From: Lysobacteraceae bacterium
Lineage (GTDB): Bacteria; Pseudomonadota; Gammaproteobacteria; Nevskiales; Nevskiaceae
Assembly (NCBI GenBank): GCA_013823855.1
Contig: PNMW01000048.1
Span: forward strand, 1-36,450
DNA length: 36,450 nt
Direction of reading: 5' to 3'
Made by a program: the position numbers and the translations under genes. This document shows positions 34,943 to 36,450 of this stretch, one piece after another. The notes beneath the pieces were generated by a model. It did not search any database. It saw only the letters and a program-made list of their open reading frames with translations, and had not been told where the DNA came from. The number at the start of each line of letters is the position of its first letter. Position 1 is the stretch's first letter.

Positions 34943-36450
34943 GACAGCACCACCAGGGCGATGATCAGCACCGCACCGCCGGCCATGCTGGCGGCGTACC
35001 AGCGGATCTGGCCGGTCTGGGTGCGCGAGAGCAGCCCGTTCAGGGCGGTCAACGGACGGGTGATGCTCATGACGGCGGTGTCGAAGGCGTCCTTGCGGGT
35101 GATGTGCACGAAGTACATGAAGGGCTTGACGAACAGGCGGTCATAGAGCCAGTCGAAGCCGAAGGCGCTGAACCAGAACCGGGCGATCAGGCTGGCCGTC
35201 GGGTTCTTGCCGAGCGCGGTCACGAAGCGGCGTTCGCCGAAGAACAGCAGGTAGCCGATGCCGACGCCGAGCAGTGCGACAGCGCCCGACACCAGCGCGA
35301 TCGTCGTGTGCAGGCTGTGCTCGGCATGCGGGCTCGCCGGCAGCACGGCCTCGACCGGCGGGTGGATGAAGCCGCCGACGGCAGTCGACAGCACGATCAG
35401 CACGATCAGCGGCAGGTTGTACGAGATGCCGTGGCCGGCGTGGACGTCGGCATGGCCGTGGTACTTGCCGAAGAAGGTGATGAAGATCAGCCGCGCGGTG
35501 TAGATCGAGGTCAGGAAGGCACCGAACAGCGCGGCGTAGAACAGCGCGTGATTGCCGCCGGCCCAGGCGCCGATCAGGATCTCGTCCTTCGAGTAGAAGC
35601 CCGCCGTGACGTAGGGCAGTGCGGCCAGCGCCGAGCCGCCGATCACGAAGCTCCAGAATGCCAGCGGCAGCTTCTTGCGCAGGCCACCCATGTGGAAGAT
35701 GTTCTGTTCGTGGTGGCAGCCGAGGATCACCGCGCCGGACGCGAGGAACAGCAGCGCCTTGAAGAAGGCGTGGGTCATCAGATGGAAGATCGCCGCCGAC
35801 CAGGCGCCCGCGCCGAGCGCCAGGAACATGTAGCCGATCTGGCTCATCGTCGAATACGCCAGCACCCGCTTGATGTCGGTCTGCACCATCGCCGTGAAGC
35901 CGGCGATCAGCAGCGTGACCGCGCCGGTGGCGCCGACCATCTGCAGCGCGAACGGCGACAGCTCGAACAAGGTGTGGGTGCGGGCGATCAGGTAGACGCC
36001 GGCGGTGACCATGGTTGCCGCGTGGATCAGCGCGGAGACCGGCGTCGGGCCGGCCATCGCATCCGGCAGCCAGGTCTGCAAAGGCAGCTGGGCCGACTTG
36101 CCGACCGCGCCACCGAGCATCAGCAGGGCGATCGCGGTGATCAGTTCCGGCTTGTCGGCGTAGAACGCCGGCGCCGCCTTGAGGATGTCCTGGATGTCGA
36201 GCGTGCCGAGATCGCGCCACAGCAGGAACAGCGCGATCGCCATGAAGGTGTCGCCGACGCGGGTGACCACGAAGGCCTTGCGGGCGGCTGCTCCATTGGC
36301 GGCGTCGGTGTACCAGAAGCCGATCAGCAGGTACGAGGCCAGACCCACGCCCTCCCAGCCGAGGTACAGCAGCAGCAGGTTGTCGCCGAGCACCAGGAAC
36401 ACCATGCTCATCACGAACAGGTTCATGTACGAGAAGAAGCGGCCGTAGCC
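34939..36450 (-). CDS. nuoL: NADH-quinone oxidoreductase subunit L (N-terminus outside window)
   Basis: The frame is open to the window edge at 36450, giving 503 residues of a protein that is about 610-660 long in this family. The visible part begins with [47 protein letters not shown], then [37 protein letters not shown], the [26 protein letters not shown] segment and [39 protein letters not shown], all hallmarks of NuoL. The C-terminal membrane-parallel helix region ([43 protein letters not shown]) is complete. NuoL is the distal proton-pumping subunit. The rest of the nuo operon must lie to the right. Confidence 0.96.
   Translation of the reverse strand, partial: GYGRFFSYMNLFVMSMVFLVLGDNLLLLYLGWEGVGLASYLLIGFWYTDAANGAAARKAFVVTRVGDTFMAIALFLLWRDLGTLDIQDILKAAPAFYADKPELITAIALLMLGGAVGKSAQLPLQTWLPDAMAGPTPVSALIHAATMVTAGVYLIARTHTLFELSPFALQMVGATGAVTLLIAGFTAMVQTDIKRVLAYSTMSQIGYMFLALGAGAWSAAIFHLMTHAFFKALLFLASGAVILGCHHEQNIFHMGGLRKKLPLAFWSFVIGGSALAALPYVTAGFYSKDEILIGAWAGGNHALFYAALFGAFLTSIYTARLIFITFFGKYHGHADVHAGHGISYNLPLIVLIVLSTAVGGFIHPPVEAVLPASPHAEHSLHTTIALVSGAVALLGVGIGYLLFFGERRFVTALGKNPTASLIARFWFSAFGFDWLYDRLFVKPFMYFVHITRKDAFDTAVMSITRPLTALNGLLSRTQTGQIRWYAASMAGGAVLIIALVVLS

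Overview
The window is high-G+C bacterial chromosome from a proteobacterium, most likely a gammaproteobacterium of the Xanthomonadales/Nevskiales type. That placement is inference from gene content (FeoB followed by a Cys-rich partner, a DUF3450/two-ExbB/ExbD/TonB cluster, nuoLMN, NhaP2-type antiporter), not from a marker gene. Both window edges cut genes: feoB on the left and nuoL on the right.

Layout. (1) 2-1493: the end of feoB and its small Cys-rich partner, both for ferrous iron uptake. (2) 1817-10104: an integrated element of about 8.3 kb, bounded by a perfect 46-bp direct repeat. The right copy is the 3' part (anticodon loop to CCA) of an intact tRNA-Met gene on the minus strand; the left copy is the orphan 3' part. 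Inside, left to right, are a HigB/HigA-type toxin-antitoxin pair, a ribbon-helix-helix regulator overlapping a fused type IIG restriction-modification enzyme, an unrecognised 296-residue protein, a rolling-circle Rep/relaxase-like protein, an excisionase-like HTH protein and a tyrosine integrase next to the tRNA. The restriction part is visibly less G+C-rich than the flanks. Just outside the left end are a terminator, repeats and a possible remnant of an older integrase. (3) 10219-19171: a rhodanese, an SDR, then a tight rightward operon for a TonB energy-transduction complex (DUF3450, large ExbB, small ExbB, ExbD, TonB), followed without a gap by a CPA2 antiporter and by a fusion of TPR repeats to a DUF1329 domain. 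(4) 19203-23484: a concentrative nucleoside transporter and a NhaP2-type antiporter on the minus strand, then a DsbC-like protein. (5) 23674-26706: valS, carrying an extra 53-codon segment that contains a REP-like palindromic repeat in frame. (6) 26732-31816: rfbB, a histidine kinase, an amino-acid ABC permease/ATPase pair without a binding protein, and a small exported protein. (7) 31941-36450: nuoN, nuoM and partial nuoL of respiratory complex I, on the minus strand with 4-base overlaps.

The best candidates for something undescribed are the tRNA-Met element (its restriction enzyme, the RHH overlap and the unknown gene behind it), the repeat insertion within valS, and the TPR-DUF1329 fusion in the Ton operon. 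No CRISPR array, rRNA gene or complete insertion sequence was seen.
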